Assembly (NCBI GenBank): GCA_902768715.1
Contig: CACXMH010000001.1
Location: 1 to 64,000 of the forward strand
Length of the DNA stretch: 64,000 nt
From: Fibrobacter succinogenes
GTDB taxonomy: Bacteria > Fibrobacterota > Fibrobacteria > Fibrobacterales > Fibrobacteraceae
Direction of reading: 5' to 3'
Part shown: in pieces, positions 41,094 to 49,312 of the stretch
Position numbering within the stretch: the first letter of the stretch is position 1
How the letters are laid out: the number at the start of each line of letters is the position of its first letter
Made by a program: the position numbers and the translations under genes
The notes under the pieces: model-generated
Database searches by the model: none
What the model was told of the DNA's origin: nothing
What the model saw: only the letters and a program-made list of their open reading frames with translations

Positions 41094-42887
41094 CTATATC
41101 TCCAGCGGCGGGAAATGTATCTTGGTGCGAAGTCCCGGGTTCGCGTTTTCCATCTCGATTTTCATGTTGGTGAGGGTGCAGAGTTTTTTCACCATGGAAA
41201 GGCCGATACCCGTTCCGCTTGTGCGGCGGGTCATTTCGTTTTCGACGCGGTAGAATTCCTGGAAGACCTTTTTCATTTCGGCAGGGGGAATGCCCGGACC
41301 GTAGTCGCGCACCGCCAGATAGACATCGGTATCTTTGATACGGAGCTCGATGACAATCATCTTGTAGTCCGCATCTTTGGAGAACTTTAGGGAGTTGTCC
41401 ACTAGGTTCATCAGAATCTGCATAATGGCGTCCCGGTCCATCATCAGGGTGATGTCCCGGACATCGGTGTCCGAAGAGACGGTGAGCTCGAAGCCGTGCT
41501 TTTCCACGTTCTTGCTGTAGGTGGACACAAAGTCGTCCAGCACGGCCTTGGGCCTGTCCTTGCTAAGCTGCACGTTCCAACGGTCGCCATCCAGTTTAGA
41601 CAAGTTAAGAACGTTCTGGATTAGGCGAGTAAGTCTGTCCGCCTCGCTGGCGATTTGGTTGTAGTACTTCTGCTTTTTCTCTTCGTTTGCCACCCAGGAG
41701 TTCTGTAACAGCTCGGCGTACATGCGGATAGAAGTCAGGGGCGTTTTCAGCTCGTGACTCACCGCCGAAATAAAGTCCTGCCTTTTCTTGGCCAGGTTCA
41801 GTTCGCTTCGGGTCAGGCGGTAGATGGCCACGAGACCGCCTCCCAAGATGATAAGCACCACGGCTCCGAGGAAAATCAAGAAAGAGCTTCCCCTGGAATC
41901 ATCCCTGTGCTTCATGTGCATGACCAGGGAAATCTTGTTGAGGGGTGGGATCAGCTTGGTGGAGAAAATTTCTTGGGATTCGTTGTGCGTGCCAAAAGAA
42001 AGCAATACTCTCGGGCCATCTTTGAATTCCAACACCAAATCCTTTTCAAGAGGGTAGAACTGCGTCTCGTTTTTGACCAGGCTATTCAAGTAAACTTTGG
42101 TATCGACGATATATCCCTGGATATAGAGTTCGCTCCCTCTGGTCACGTTGCGGTAGAATACAATGTAGTCGCTGTTGACTTTCGCCATGAAGGGCTCGAT
42201 TTCCACTTCGAAATTGTAGGTCACCGGTGTAGAGGTCAAGCTGTCTATGTTCTGGGATTCGGCGTTGAAGGCCAGGTTTTCTTTTTCAGATGCCGTTTCA
42301 ATTCGGTGTGGCCTCGCGGCTTCTTCTTTTTCGCTGCGGTCCAGTTTTGGGTCTTGCTTATAGATATGGTCAATGACCTTTTCTACGGAATCTCTGGGCT
42401 GGGCCTTAGCCTCGATACCGCGGTTTTCGATATTCAGTTCGTCCAGGATGCCCTTGATTTTATTGCGGACTTCTTCGCGGCGCAGCCTTTCTTTTTGCGG
42501 AATCTGCTCCAAAAGGATTTCCCCGAAACGGCCTTCGGGCAAGAAGGGCGTGCGGAGCGTGTTATCAGGAGTGAGTTGGAAATGTCCCACAAGGCCCGCA
42601 TATTGACTGGTGACGGGGTAGTCCACCAGTTCGGAGAGGGTGTTTTCTTCGCCGCCAATCACCTGCACTGTTCGGATGAACCCGTATTCGGAATAGGAAC
42701 GTTTTTCTTCGACGGCCAGGTCGCGGGCAAGCCTCTGGTTCAGGGTGTTGGCCACGAACATGGCATGCCCTGTATAGAGGGAGTTTGTACCCAGCTGCAA
42801 CTGAGAATACGCCTGGTAAAGAAGAATTACCAGGGGTATCGTGATGACAACAAAGATGGAGGCAAAGATTACGTGGACTTTGTGCAT
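41094..42887 (-). CDS. sensor histidine kinase
   Basis: 597 residues. One N-terminal membrane helix (VIFASIFVVITIPLVILLY), a periplasmic sensor of about 300 residues with a charged coiled part, a second helix at 336-356 (FLIFLGAVVLIILGGGLVAIY), then HisKA and HATPase domains without a clear HAMP. The phosphoacceptor is His378 in AVSHELKTPLTSIRMYAE. N-box MQILMNLVDNSLKFS and the G-boxes YLAVRDYGPGIPPAE and TSGTGIGLSMVKKL are intact. It overlaps the response-regulator gene by 19 bases, so the two form an operon. The signal is unknown. Confidence 0.93.
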   Translation of the reverse strand: MHKVHVIFASIFVVITIPLVILLYQAYSQLQLGTNSLYTGHAMFVANTLNQRLARDLAVEEKRSYSEYGFIRTVQVIGGEENTLSELVDYPVTSQYAGLVGHFQLTPDNTLRTPFLPEGRFGEILLEQIPQKERLRREEVRNKIKGILDELNIENRGIEAKAQPRDSVEKVIDHIYKQDPKLDRSEKEEAARPHRIETASEKENLAFNAESQNIDSLTSTPVTYNFEVEIEPFMAKVNSDYIVFYRNVTRGSELYIQGYIVDTKVYLNSLVKNETQFYPLEKDLVLEFKDGPRVLLSFGTHNESQEIFSTKLIPPLNKISLVMHMKHRDDSRGSSFLIFLGAVVLIILGGGLVAIYRLTRSELNLAKKRQDFISAVSHELKTPLTSIRMYAELLQNSWVANEEKKQKYYNQIASEADRLTRLIQNVLNLSKLDGDRWNVQLSKDRPKAVLDDFVSTYSKNVEKHGFELTVSSDTDVRDITLMMDRDAIMQILMNLVDNSLKFSKDADYKMIVIELRIKDTDVYLAVRDYGPGIPPAEMKKVFQEFYRVENEMTRRTSGTGIGLSMVKKLCTLTNMKIEMENANPGLRTKIHFPPLEI

Positions 42888-43597
42888 TCAGGCGTAGAAC
42901 ACATCTGGTAGCCTTCCCCGCGGAACGTTACCAGGAACTTCGGGTGGGAAGGATCGTCTTCGATTTTCTTGCGAAGCTTGGTGATGTGGATATCTACGGT
43001 ACGGGTATCTACGGAGTCGGCGTTTTCGTAGCCCCAGACCTTGCGCAGCAGTTCGGAGCGGGGAACGGCGTGGTCGCGATTGGTCCACAGGTATTCAAGA
43101 ATTTCCACTTCCTTGCGGGTAAACGCAATCTCTTCGGTGCCGCGGGTTCCGCGGTATTCGCGGAAATCAATCTTCAGGTTGCCGGCGATGAGCTTGCCCT
43201 CGTTTTCGGCGCTCTGGCGGCTGCGGCGCAGCACTGCCTCGATGCGGGCGAGCAGCATGGGCACGGAGAACGGCTTGGGGATGTAGTCGTCGGCACCGTA
43301 CTTGAGGCCGTTGATGATGTCTTCGTCGGAATTCTTTGCCGAGAGGATAATGATAGGAATGCTGCGGTCCTTTTCGCGGATTCTGTCACAGACGGTAAAT
43401 CCGTCAATGCCCGGAAGCATCAGGTCCAAAAGGATTAGCCCGTACTGGCCGCTGAGGGCCTCGGCAAGACCGGTCTCTCCGTCGGCGCAGTGCTTCACGT
43501 TGTAGCCGTTCAGTTCGCAAAGGTCCACAAGGCCTTCGGCAATGGCAATTTCGTCTTCGATAATGAGAATGCTTGTATTGCTAGAGTTCTGGCTCAT
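42869..43597 (-). CDS. OmpR-family response regulator
   Basis: A 242-residue protein. Receiver domain (about 9-122) with Asp13-type acidic pocket IIEDE, phosphoacceptor Asp58 in LILLDLMLPGIDGF, and the switch Lys in ILSAKN. A winged-helix DNA-binding domain follows (about 140-235: FTRKEVEILEYLWTNRDHAVPRS, then VDTRTVDIHITKLRKKI). It is the first gene of the pair with the kinase downstream. Its DNA targets cannot be read from here. Confidence 0.95.
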   Translation of the reverse strand: MSQNSSNTSILIIEDEIAIAEGLVDLCELNGYNVKHCADGETGLAEALSGQYGLILLDLMLPGIDGFTVCDRIREKDRSIPIIILSAKNSDEDIINGLKYGADDYIPKPFSVPMLLARIEAVLRRSRQSAENEGKLIAGNLKIDFREYRGTRGTEEIAFTRKEVEILEYLWTNRDHAVPRSELLRKVWGYENADSVDTRTVDIHITKLRKKIEDDPSHPKFLVTFRGEGYQMCSTPECTKST

Positions 43598-43620
43598 CTT
43601 TAATCCTTTCAGTTCAAATT

Positions 43621-44421
43621 TTACAGCGCGAATCCGCCACCCACTTCAAGAGTCATGTTGCCGGCATCGATTTCTTTCGGGTAGTCGCCGCCGAAGTAGT
43701 ACTTGAAGTTGGTGTAAATGGCAATGGGGATAATGGGGAGCTTGGCGCGCGTACCCACCAGTATGTGACCGCCGACGCTGGTGTTCAGGCCTTCGTCTGC
43801 GGCCTTGTCTTGCACGCGCTGCTTGAGGGTCTGGCCGAGACTTTCAAGTTCCTGAGCTTTCTGCTGGAGGGCTTCGGGGTCAAGACCTTCCTTGTTGGCG
43901 ACACTCCTGATCATGTCGGCAATGGCGGGTTCGTCGATGATGCCCTGCACAAAGCTCTGGTTCAGCACGAAGCTGTTCAAGTAGTAGGTGAAACCGCCGC
44001 CGATATAGGGGCGAATAATGGGAATGAAGGTAATGGGGTAGGTAATGGAAATATCCAGGTTGCTAGCCACGAACTTTGGGTTCGCCTTGCCGAAGGGAGT
44101 TCCGGCCAGTTCGATTTCTATGGGAATGGGGTCGGCGATGCCATCTACATAGAGGTCTGCGTCATAGGAGCCGAACTGGATGTTGTAGGTGGCTTCGATA
44201 TCGAAGATGGGGAGGATATCGACCCAAAGCTTGAAACCGAAACCCTGCATGCCACCGCTGAAGCCTCCATGACCGAACTGGATGCCTTCGGTTACGGGAG
44301 CGACCTCTCCGGCATCCATCTTGGTACCGAATCCGGGGGCGTAGTGTCCGCCGATGCCGATAATGGCGAAGGACTGTGTGGCGAGCAGAGCCGCCGCTGC
44401 AAGAACAACTTTGAAGTTCAT
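43621..44421 (-). CDS. outer membrane beta-barrel protein
   Basis: 266 residues from ATG 44421 (GAGGAA 7 bases upstream). Signal peptide to about residue 19. The mature chain shows barrel strands (FGFKLWVDILPIFDIEATYNIQFG, ITFIPIIRPYIGGGFTYYL, ILVGTRAKLPIIPIAIYTNFKYYFGG) with a helical insert rich in Gln and Glu around residues 165-215, possibly an extracellular loop or plug. It ends MTLEVGGGFAL with hydrophobic alternation. It is 23 bases downstream of the response-regulator start but transcribed toward lower coordinates as a separate unit. Confidence 0.75.
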   Translation of the reverse strand: MNFKVVLAAAALLATQSFAIIGIGGHYAPGFGTKMDAGEVAPVTEGIQFGHGGFSGGMQGFGFKLWVDILPIFDIEATYNIQFGSYDADLYVDGIADPIPIEIELAGTPFGKANPKFVASNLDISITYPITFIPIIRPYIGGGFTYYLNSFVLNQSFVQGIIDEPAIADMIRSVANKEGLDPEALQQKAQELESLGQTLKQRVQDKAADEGLNTSVGGHILVGTRAKLPIIPIAIYTNFKYYFGGDYPKEIDAGNMTLEVGGGFAL

Positions 44422-44493
44422 AGTAATTCCTCGTTGAAGCTTTACAGTGAAACAATACAAATTTTTCTTGAATCGGAGTGTTGCAACAAACGA

Positions 44494-44518
44494 AAAAGCC
44501 CGTGATTTGCGGGCTTTT
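44494..44518 (-). terminator. terminator after COG3014 lipoprotein gene
   Basis: AAAAGCCCG / CGGGCTTTT stem with a 7-base loop. Confidence 0.88.
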
Positions 44519-44547
44519 CATCGGCGATTTGTGTTTGTGTGGCCCCG

Positions 44548-45945
44548 CTACTTGATGGCCGGAACAATCAGCAGCACTTTCTGGCCCTTGCGCACCGCAA
44601 TCTTGTCGAACTTGTACACGCCTACGGTCTCTCCGTGGGGGCCTATGGCCGCCACGTTCACGTCGTGGCTACCCGGCTCTACCGGTATGCGGGTCATGTG
44701 GAAAGAATTAGGCAAGAACAGCCCTACGCGCAGGTCGGCCTGTTCTAGCTGGGTCTGGCCTACATCTACGGCGATGTTTTTCAGCAGGTCAAAGATGCCG
44801 TTGCCGGTGTTGGTGGCCTGCTTTGCCTTTTGGGCGGCAATGGTACGCAGAATCACGCGGACCGCCGTGCGGGTGATGACGGTGTTCCGCTCGTCGTCCA
44901 TGTTCTGCCGGAGTTCCTGGTCCACGTCCATGACCTTCTCGGGCTTAATGCGGGACTTGCCGTCAAGCGATACTTCGAACTGGTTCACGCGGCTCTTGTA
45001 CTTGCGGACTTCGGGCAGGGCAAACCCGATGTGGAAGGTTTCGCTTCCGGCGCCGGGCACAGGAGGCGCCACCAGCGTAAAGGAAACTCGGTTTCCGGTC
45101 TCGCCGTCCTTGTAGTAGAGGTTCATGGCGCCTGCGCTTACGAAAGTTCCCGACAGGTACATCTCACCGAGGATGGGGCTGTGACCCGCATAGCCCAGCA
45201 CGATGATTTCTTGCCCCTGCTCGTGTACGGCGGTGGCCTTGGGCGTAGCTGGCAGTTCCGGCTTTTTCAGGGCGCGGATTTCGTCTTCCCTTTCGGCACG
45301 GCGCAGGCTCTCGGTGGCAAACTCGAAGAACTCCTTCGGGAGGCCAATCTTGCCTTCGTCGTAGGCCTTGATGGCTTTCACATAGGCGATGGCCGCCTCG
45401 TCGTTGTCGCCGTCCAGCTCATAGACCAGGGCTTGCAAATAACGCAGGTAGCCGTTGTCGTTTACTTTGTCCTTATCCTTCTGGTACAGGGCGTTCATGG
45501 CAATCTGGGAACGCTTGACTTCTACCAAAGCGCCGTCGATATCCATCTTGGCCAGGTAGTTCAGAATCTGGTACTGGTACATGGTCAAGAGTTCAAATGG
45601 TCTTGCACGGTAGGGGCGGGTATTGTCGTTTGTGAGAACCGCCGCCGCCTCGTTGGTCACGGACTTGGTGTAAAGATCCTCGTAAATCTTTTCGGCCTGG
45701 GCGAGGTTCTTGATACTTTCGTCAAAATTACGGTTGTAGTGGTGGAGGATTCCCAGGTCGTAGTAGTACAGGAACTCGCTGTTGCTTCCGTAAAGGTCGT
45801 CCTTCTCCTTTTTCACCTCGGCGATGGTGGCCTCGAAGCCTTTCTTTTCTAGCGTCGGGGCAAGAGTCTCGTAACGCGTCATGGACTTGTTGGCACATGA
45901 CGTCAAAAGAATCGCGGCAAAAAGAAGGAGGAATAAACGTTTCAT
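44548..45945 (-). CDS. COG3014-type outer-membrane lipoprotein
   Basis: A 465-residue protein. Lipobox LTSC (Cys17). Residues about 30-220 are TPR-like (FLYYYDLGILHHYNRNFDESIKNLAQAEKIYEDLYTKS), with the characteristic NDNTRPYRARPFELLTMYQY block. The C-terminal half is beta-rich, with a REDEIRALKKPEL linker, an Asp-Asp-Glu-Arg stretch and a final strand KGQKVLLIVPAIK. This is the COG3014 family, often found beside LpoB and PEGA/GNA1162 lipoproteins. The LpoB gene upstream on the same strand supports a cell-wall-linked role. Confidence 0.85.
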   Translation of the reverse strand: MKRLFLLLFAAILLTSCANKSMTRYETLAPTLEKKGFEATIAEVKKEKDDLYGSNSEFLYYYDLGILHHYNRNFDESIKNLAQAEKIYEDLYTKSVTNEAAAVLTNDNTRPYRARPFELLTMYQYQILNYLAKMDIDGALVEVKRSQIAMNALYQKDKDKVNDNGYLRYLQALVYELDGDNDEAAIAYVKAIKAYDEGKIGLPKEFFEFATESLRRAEREDEIRALKKPELPATPKATAVHEQGQEIIVLGYAGHSPILGEMYLSGTFVSAGAMNLYYKDGETGNRVSFTLVAPPVPGAGSETFHIGFALPEVRKYKSRVNQFEVSLDGKSRIKPEKVMDVDQELRQNMDDERNTVITRTAVRVILRTIAAQKAKQATNTGNGIFDLLKNIAVDVGQTQLEQADLRVGLFLPNSFHMTRIPVEPGSHDVNVAAIGPHGETVGVYKFDKIAVRKGQKVLLIVPAIK

Positions 45946-45965
45946 AGGAATGAGGTCAATGAATA

Positions 45966-46088
45966 AGAGGTGTTAGGTATTAGGTGTTAGGTTTTAGGTT
46001 AAATAGTCATACGCTTTGCGCATATACCAATTATGCGGCGTAGCCGCGATTATTTCCCTACAACCTATAACCTACAACCTAAATCCTA
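45966..46088. repeat. inverted 7-base TTAGGTN / NACCTAA arms
   Basis: The left arm (45966-46000) has TTAGGTA, TTAGGTG, TTAGGTT in unbroken 7-base register. The right arm (46055-46085) has CCTACAA, CCTATAA, CCTACAA, CCTAAAT. The 55-base core has its own small hairpins (GCGGC/GCCGC, and CGC...GCG around 46012-46022). It fills the gap between the LpoB and COG3014 genes. Confidence 0.8.
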
Positions 46089-46694
46089 CTACATCTTCAC
46101 GCTGTCTTTGGAGACGAACTTCTTGATTTTCTTGTCGCCTACCCAGACCTTGCGGTGGCTCTGGATGTCGGTGAGTTCCAGGTCCACCTGGTAGTAAATG
46201 ACCTGCTCGCCGCCTTCCTGATCTACGATGGAATTGAGCGTTCCGGTGAGCATCAGGTCGGCGCCGATTTCCTGTCCGGCGTCCTTGCGGGTCTCTTCGG
46301 TGGCGTTGCCGGCCTGGCTGGCCAGCTCGTTACGCAGTTCGGCGCGTTCTTCGGCGTTGGCCACAAAGTCGGCCTTGCCCGAATTGATGAGGGCGCGTTC
46401 CATGTCCTTCACGAAGGTTTCCACGTTGATGTGTTCGTGGCTCTTGTTGCGGATCTTGCCGATAACCACCGTCGGAACGATTCCGTTCTTCTGCTGGATC
46501 ATGGTCTGGTACCAGGGACGGTTCAGGCAGTCGGTAATCATCTCGTCGGCCACCAGGCGGGAGTCGGTGTCGTTCCATGCGCCGGAAAGGTCGGTGACGG
46601 AGTTTTCGTCGATACGGGTGACCTTTTTGCCACCGGAGCAGCCCATGAGGGCGGCGAGACTTGCGCAAAGGCAGAGTGTCAAAATTTTGGACAT
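46089..46694 (-). CDS. lpoB: LpoB-like penicillin-binding-protein activator
   Basis: A 201-residue lipoprotein (lipobox LMGC, Cys19). It carries the LpoB fold markers: VTDLSGAWNDTDSRLVADEMITDCL, PTVVIGKIRNKSHEHINVETFVKDMERALI, GADLMLTGTLNSI, then YQVDLELTDIQSHRKVWVGDKKI. In enterobacteria LpoB crosses the periplasm to stimulate PBP1b. AGGAG precedes the ATG. The downstream COG3014 gene is separated by a 143-base gap filled by a repeat, so cotranscription is uncertain. Confidence 0.9.
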   Translation of the reverse strand: MSKILTLCLCASLAALMGCSGGKKVTRIDENSVTDLSGAWNDTDSRLVADEMITDCLNRPWYQTMIQQKNGIVPTVVIGKIRNKSHEHINVETFVKDMERALINSGKADFVANAEERAELRNELASQAGNATEETRKDAGQEIGADLMLTGTLNSIVDQEGGEQVIYYQVDLELTDIQSHRKVWVGDKKIKKFVSKDSVKM

Positions 46695-46763
46695 GGTTTT
46701 CTCCTGTTTTCAGGTTTGAAGTTTACAAAGGTCAATATAGCTAAATAAGTTGCCAAATCGAAC

Positions 46764-46786
46764 AAAAAACCCCGGCCAGGCCGGGG
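46764..46786 (-). terminator. terminator after PEGA gene
   Basis: The near-perfect palindrome CCCCGGCC-A-GGCCGGGG is followed on the minus strand by a T run. A second hairpin (ATTCCGTG/CACGGAAT, about 46794-46814) lies just before it. Confidence 0.85.
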
Positions 46787-46848
46787 AATCTGGATTCCGT
46801 GTTAGGCACGGAATGACGCTTGGATAGACCCGCGAGATATCGCGAGAA

Positions 46849-47388
46849 TTACCTCTTGTACTTCTTGCCCTTGGAAGCGTCCAGGGTGACTTCGGCGGTT
46901 TCTTCGCCACGCACAGTCACCAGTTCTTCGGCAGAGCGGCCGTTGCTGCATTCGGCGCGGACAACGTGGTCACCGGCGTCGAGGCTCGTGATGGTGAGGG
47001 CGGCGCCGTCGGTCTTGTCGGCGTTGTCGCCGTCAACGTAGATGAGGCACTTGCCGGGGATGGTGGTCACCTTGATGTTGCCCTTGGGAATCTTGGTGCC
47101 GAAGTCGAACTTGTTGCGCTTGTCGTTGCCGGGCCACACGTTCACGCGCTGGTTCACCAGTTCGAAACCCTGGTCGATGACTACGAGAGTCTGACGGCCA
47201 GACTGCACGGACTGGTTTTCAATGGGGCTCTTGCCCAGAAGTTCGCCGCCCAGGTAAACGTCGCTGTTAGGCGGGTTGGTAATGATGGTCACGGTGGCAG
47301 CCTTGCCACGGGGAGGTGGATCGTCGTCGGCGACGGCGGAGGTGAAAAGGAATGCGACCATCAAGGCCAGAATGTACAGTTTCTTCAT
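46849..47388 (-). CDS. secreted PEGA-domain protein
   Basis: A 179-residue protein with a signal peptide (MKKLYILALMVAFLFTSAVA) and two PEGA repeats: ATVTIITNPPNSDVYLGGELLGKSPI at about 30-90, and GNIKVTTIPGKCLIYVDGDNADKTDGAALTI at about 105-165. The C-terminus is basic. PEGA domains are small surface or periplasmic beta modules. Terminators on the downstream side make it an independent unit upstream of lpoB. A ribosome site (AGGAG) precedes ATG 47388. Confidence 0.87.
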   Translation of the reverse strand: MKKLYILALMVAFLFTSAVADDDPPPRGKAATVTIITNPPNSDVYLGGELLGKSPIENQSVQSGRQTLVVIDQGFELVNQRVNVWPGNDKRNKFDFGTKIPKGNIKVTTIPGKCLIYVDGDNADKTDGAALTITSLDAGDHVVRAECSNGRSAEELVTVRGEETAEVTLDASKGKKYKR

Positions 47389-47565
47389 GGATTACTCCTG
47401 TTTGTTTATATAAAACTTTGTTTTCTCTGTGAATATAAATTTTTTTCTGCCGGAAAAACAAAAAATTGCCAAAAAAGCCCGAAAAGGCATAGCAAACAGC
47501 CCCAAAAGTCATTGAGAATTACAATCAAGCGGCAATTGTCGCGGCTTTCGGTTTACGCTTTTTTC

Positions 47566-47599
47566 TGAACTCCGAATTCCGAACTCCGAATTCTGAATT
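47566..47599. repeat. 14-base tandem repeat
   Basis: GAACTCCGAATTC repeats twice with a third partial GAATT, 14 bases apart, just before the start of the ABC-ATPase gene. The rest of 47389-47617 is AT-rich and shows nothing else. Confidence 0.65.
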
Positions 47600-47617
47600 T
47601 TTTCTACATTCTCACCC

Positions 47618-49309
47618 ATGAAAGCCCTCTACCAGAAAATCCGCGTCTTTGACGGGAAAAGTTACGGCCTGTACCGCTCCCTCGCCGACAAGGCCTGGGA
47701 TTTCGGCGACTTTACGCTGGAGTTTCTGCACGTGCAGGGCGACCCCTTTGCGCCGGCATCGCGGATTCTGGTGACCGCCCCCCTGCAGACCCTCGGCTAC
47801 GGCGGGGAGTGGAGCGGATCCTTCGAGCGCAGGCTCGCCATTTCGGACTATTTGCTCCGCAGGCTCAGCAAGAACGTGGCGGAGCGTTTTCCCGAAAAGA
47901 ACGCCGCCATCGAGATGGAGGTTCCAGGTCCGGAAATGCTGGTGCGGAACGCTCTCTGGGTGGATAACGGCATGCTCCGGGCAAGCCTTGCGGTGCGGCT
48001 CCCCGGCGAGGGCCGCAAGATCCAGGCGGAACTGGCGGCTGAAATCTTGACCATGACGCTCCCTGACCTGCTTTCGGCAAGCCTTTTCTGCACTCCCGAA
48101 ATTCTTGCGGGCGTGGAGGAAAGTTTCCAGGTGCTCGACACCCGTCGCGCCATTTTGGAGGAACTTCCCAAGCGCAGTCTTGTGGCCTTTGTGCCCGACG
48201 GGGCGGTGCTTCCCAGGGAGTCGGGCTTGTCGGAAAAGCCCCTTTCGGGAGCGGTCCCCTTCAAGTCGCCCGAAGAACTGGCGGTGACATTCGACATTGG
48301 CGGCAGGAGCATTCGCGGCATGGGAATCCCGAAGGGCGTGACGGTCATAACCGGCGGCGCCTACCACGGAAAGTCCACCCTGCTCGACGCCCTGGTCCGT
48401 TCCGTCTATCCACACATTCCGGGTGATGGCCGCGAAGGAATCGCGGTGGAAGAATCCGCGTTCCGTGTGGGCGTCGAAGACGGACGCTACGTGCGGGAGA
48501 CGGACATTTCCGCCATGGTGCGGGACTTGCCCGGCGGTGTGTCCACCAAGAATTTTTCTACCGAAAAGGCTTCGGGCTCTACCAGCGAGGCGGCGAACCT
48601 GCTGGAGGCCATGGAGACGGGCTGCAAGACCTTCCTTATCGACGAGGATTCGTCGGCGGTGAACTTCCTCATCCGCGACCGGCGCGTGCGGGCCCTGCTG
48701 GGCGACGACCGGGAACCCCTGATCCCCCTTACCGACCGTATCCGCACCTTTGTGGATATGGGCTTCAGCTTCATTCTGGTGGCGGGTGCCTGCGGAGACT
48801 TTTTGAGCCTTGCGGACAACATCGTGGTGATGGCGGAATACAAGGCCGAATGCGGGAATTCGAAGGCGCGTGAGCTTTTCGGCGCCTGCGATATGGGTAC
48901 GCAGGTCGAGCCTTCTGGAGGTGGTGCGACAGGCGCCGTTACGCTCCCTGTTCCTCGGTCCTTCGCCGAATTCGTGAAGCCCCTCTTGCCGAAGGTGCGG
49001 CCCGCTTCTGCCGTAGAGCGCCAGGTGAAGGTCAAGCTGAACGGCGACAGCCTGCTTCAGGTGGGCCTGCTTACGGCCGACGTTTCCAAGTGCGGCCTTC
49101 TGGTGGACAAGTCCCAAAGGCTTGGCGCCGGATACCTGGCGCTGAACCTGTGCCAGAATCCAGAAGAATCCGGCCTGCGAGAAATTGCAGACAAACTATG
49201 CGAAAAAATCCGCAACGTAGGGTTCCGCAATCTACCTCAGGGCATGAACCGCTCCATGAGCCTGCCCCGTGCGGTAGATGTGGCGGCGGTGCTGCTTAGG
49301 ATGCGGTAG
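47618..49309 (+). CDS. ABC-class P-loop ATPase (PF09818 family)
   Basis: A 563-residue cytoplasmic protein of the stand-alone ABC_ATPase family. N-terminal region to about 235, then Walker A GGAYHGKST (246-254), an ABC-like signature area near 320 (STKNFSTEKASGSTSEAANLL), Walker B KTFLIDEDSSAVNF, and a C-terminal domain (KVKLNGDSLLQVGLLTADVSKC). No membrane segment and no transporter partner; function unknown, with nucleic-acid or RNA roles proposed for relatives. No ribosome site before ATG 47618. It converges on the flavodiiron gene with 3 bases between. Confidence 0.88.
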   Translation: MKALYQKIRVFDGKSYGLYRSLADKAWDFGDFTLEFLHVQGDPFAPASRILVTAPLQTLGYGGEWSGSFERRLAISDYLLRRLSKNVAERFPEKNAAIEMEVPGPEMLVRNALWVDNGMLRASLAVRLPGEGRKIQAELAAEILTMTLPDLLSASLFCTPEILAGVEESFQVLDTRRAILEELPKRSLVAFVPDGAVLPRESGLSEKPLSGAVPFKSPEELAVTFDIGGRSIRGMGIPKGVTVITGGAYHGKSTLLDALVRSVYPHIPGDGREGIAVEESAFRVGVEDGRYVRETDISAMVRDLPGGVSTKNFSTEKASGSTSEAANLLEAMETGCKTFLIDEDSSAVNFLIRDRRVRALLGDDREPLIPLTDRIRTFVDMGFSFILVAGACGDFLSLADNIVVMAEYKAECGNSKARELFGACDMGTQVEPSGGGATGAVTLPVPRSFAEFVKPLLPKVRPASAVERQVKVKLNGDSLLQVGLLTADVSKCGLLVDKSQRLGAGYLALNLCQNPEESGLREIADKLCEKIRNVGFRNLPQGMNRSMSLPRAVDVAAVLLRMR

Positions 49310-49312
49310 GTT

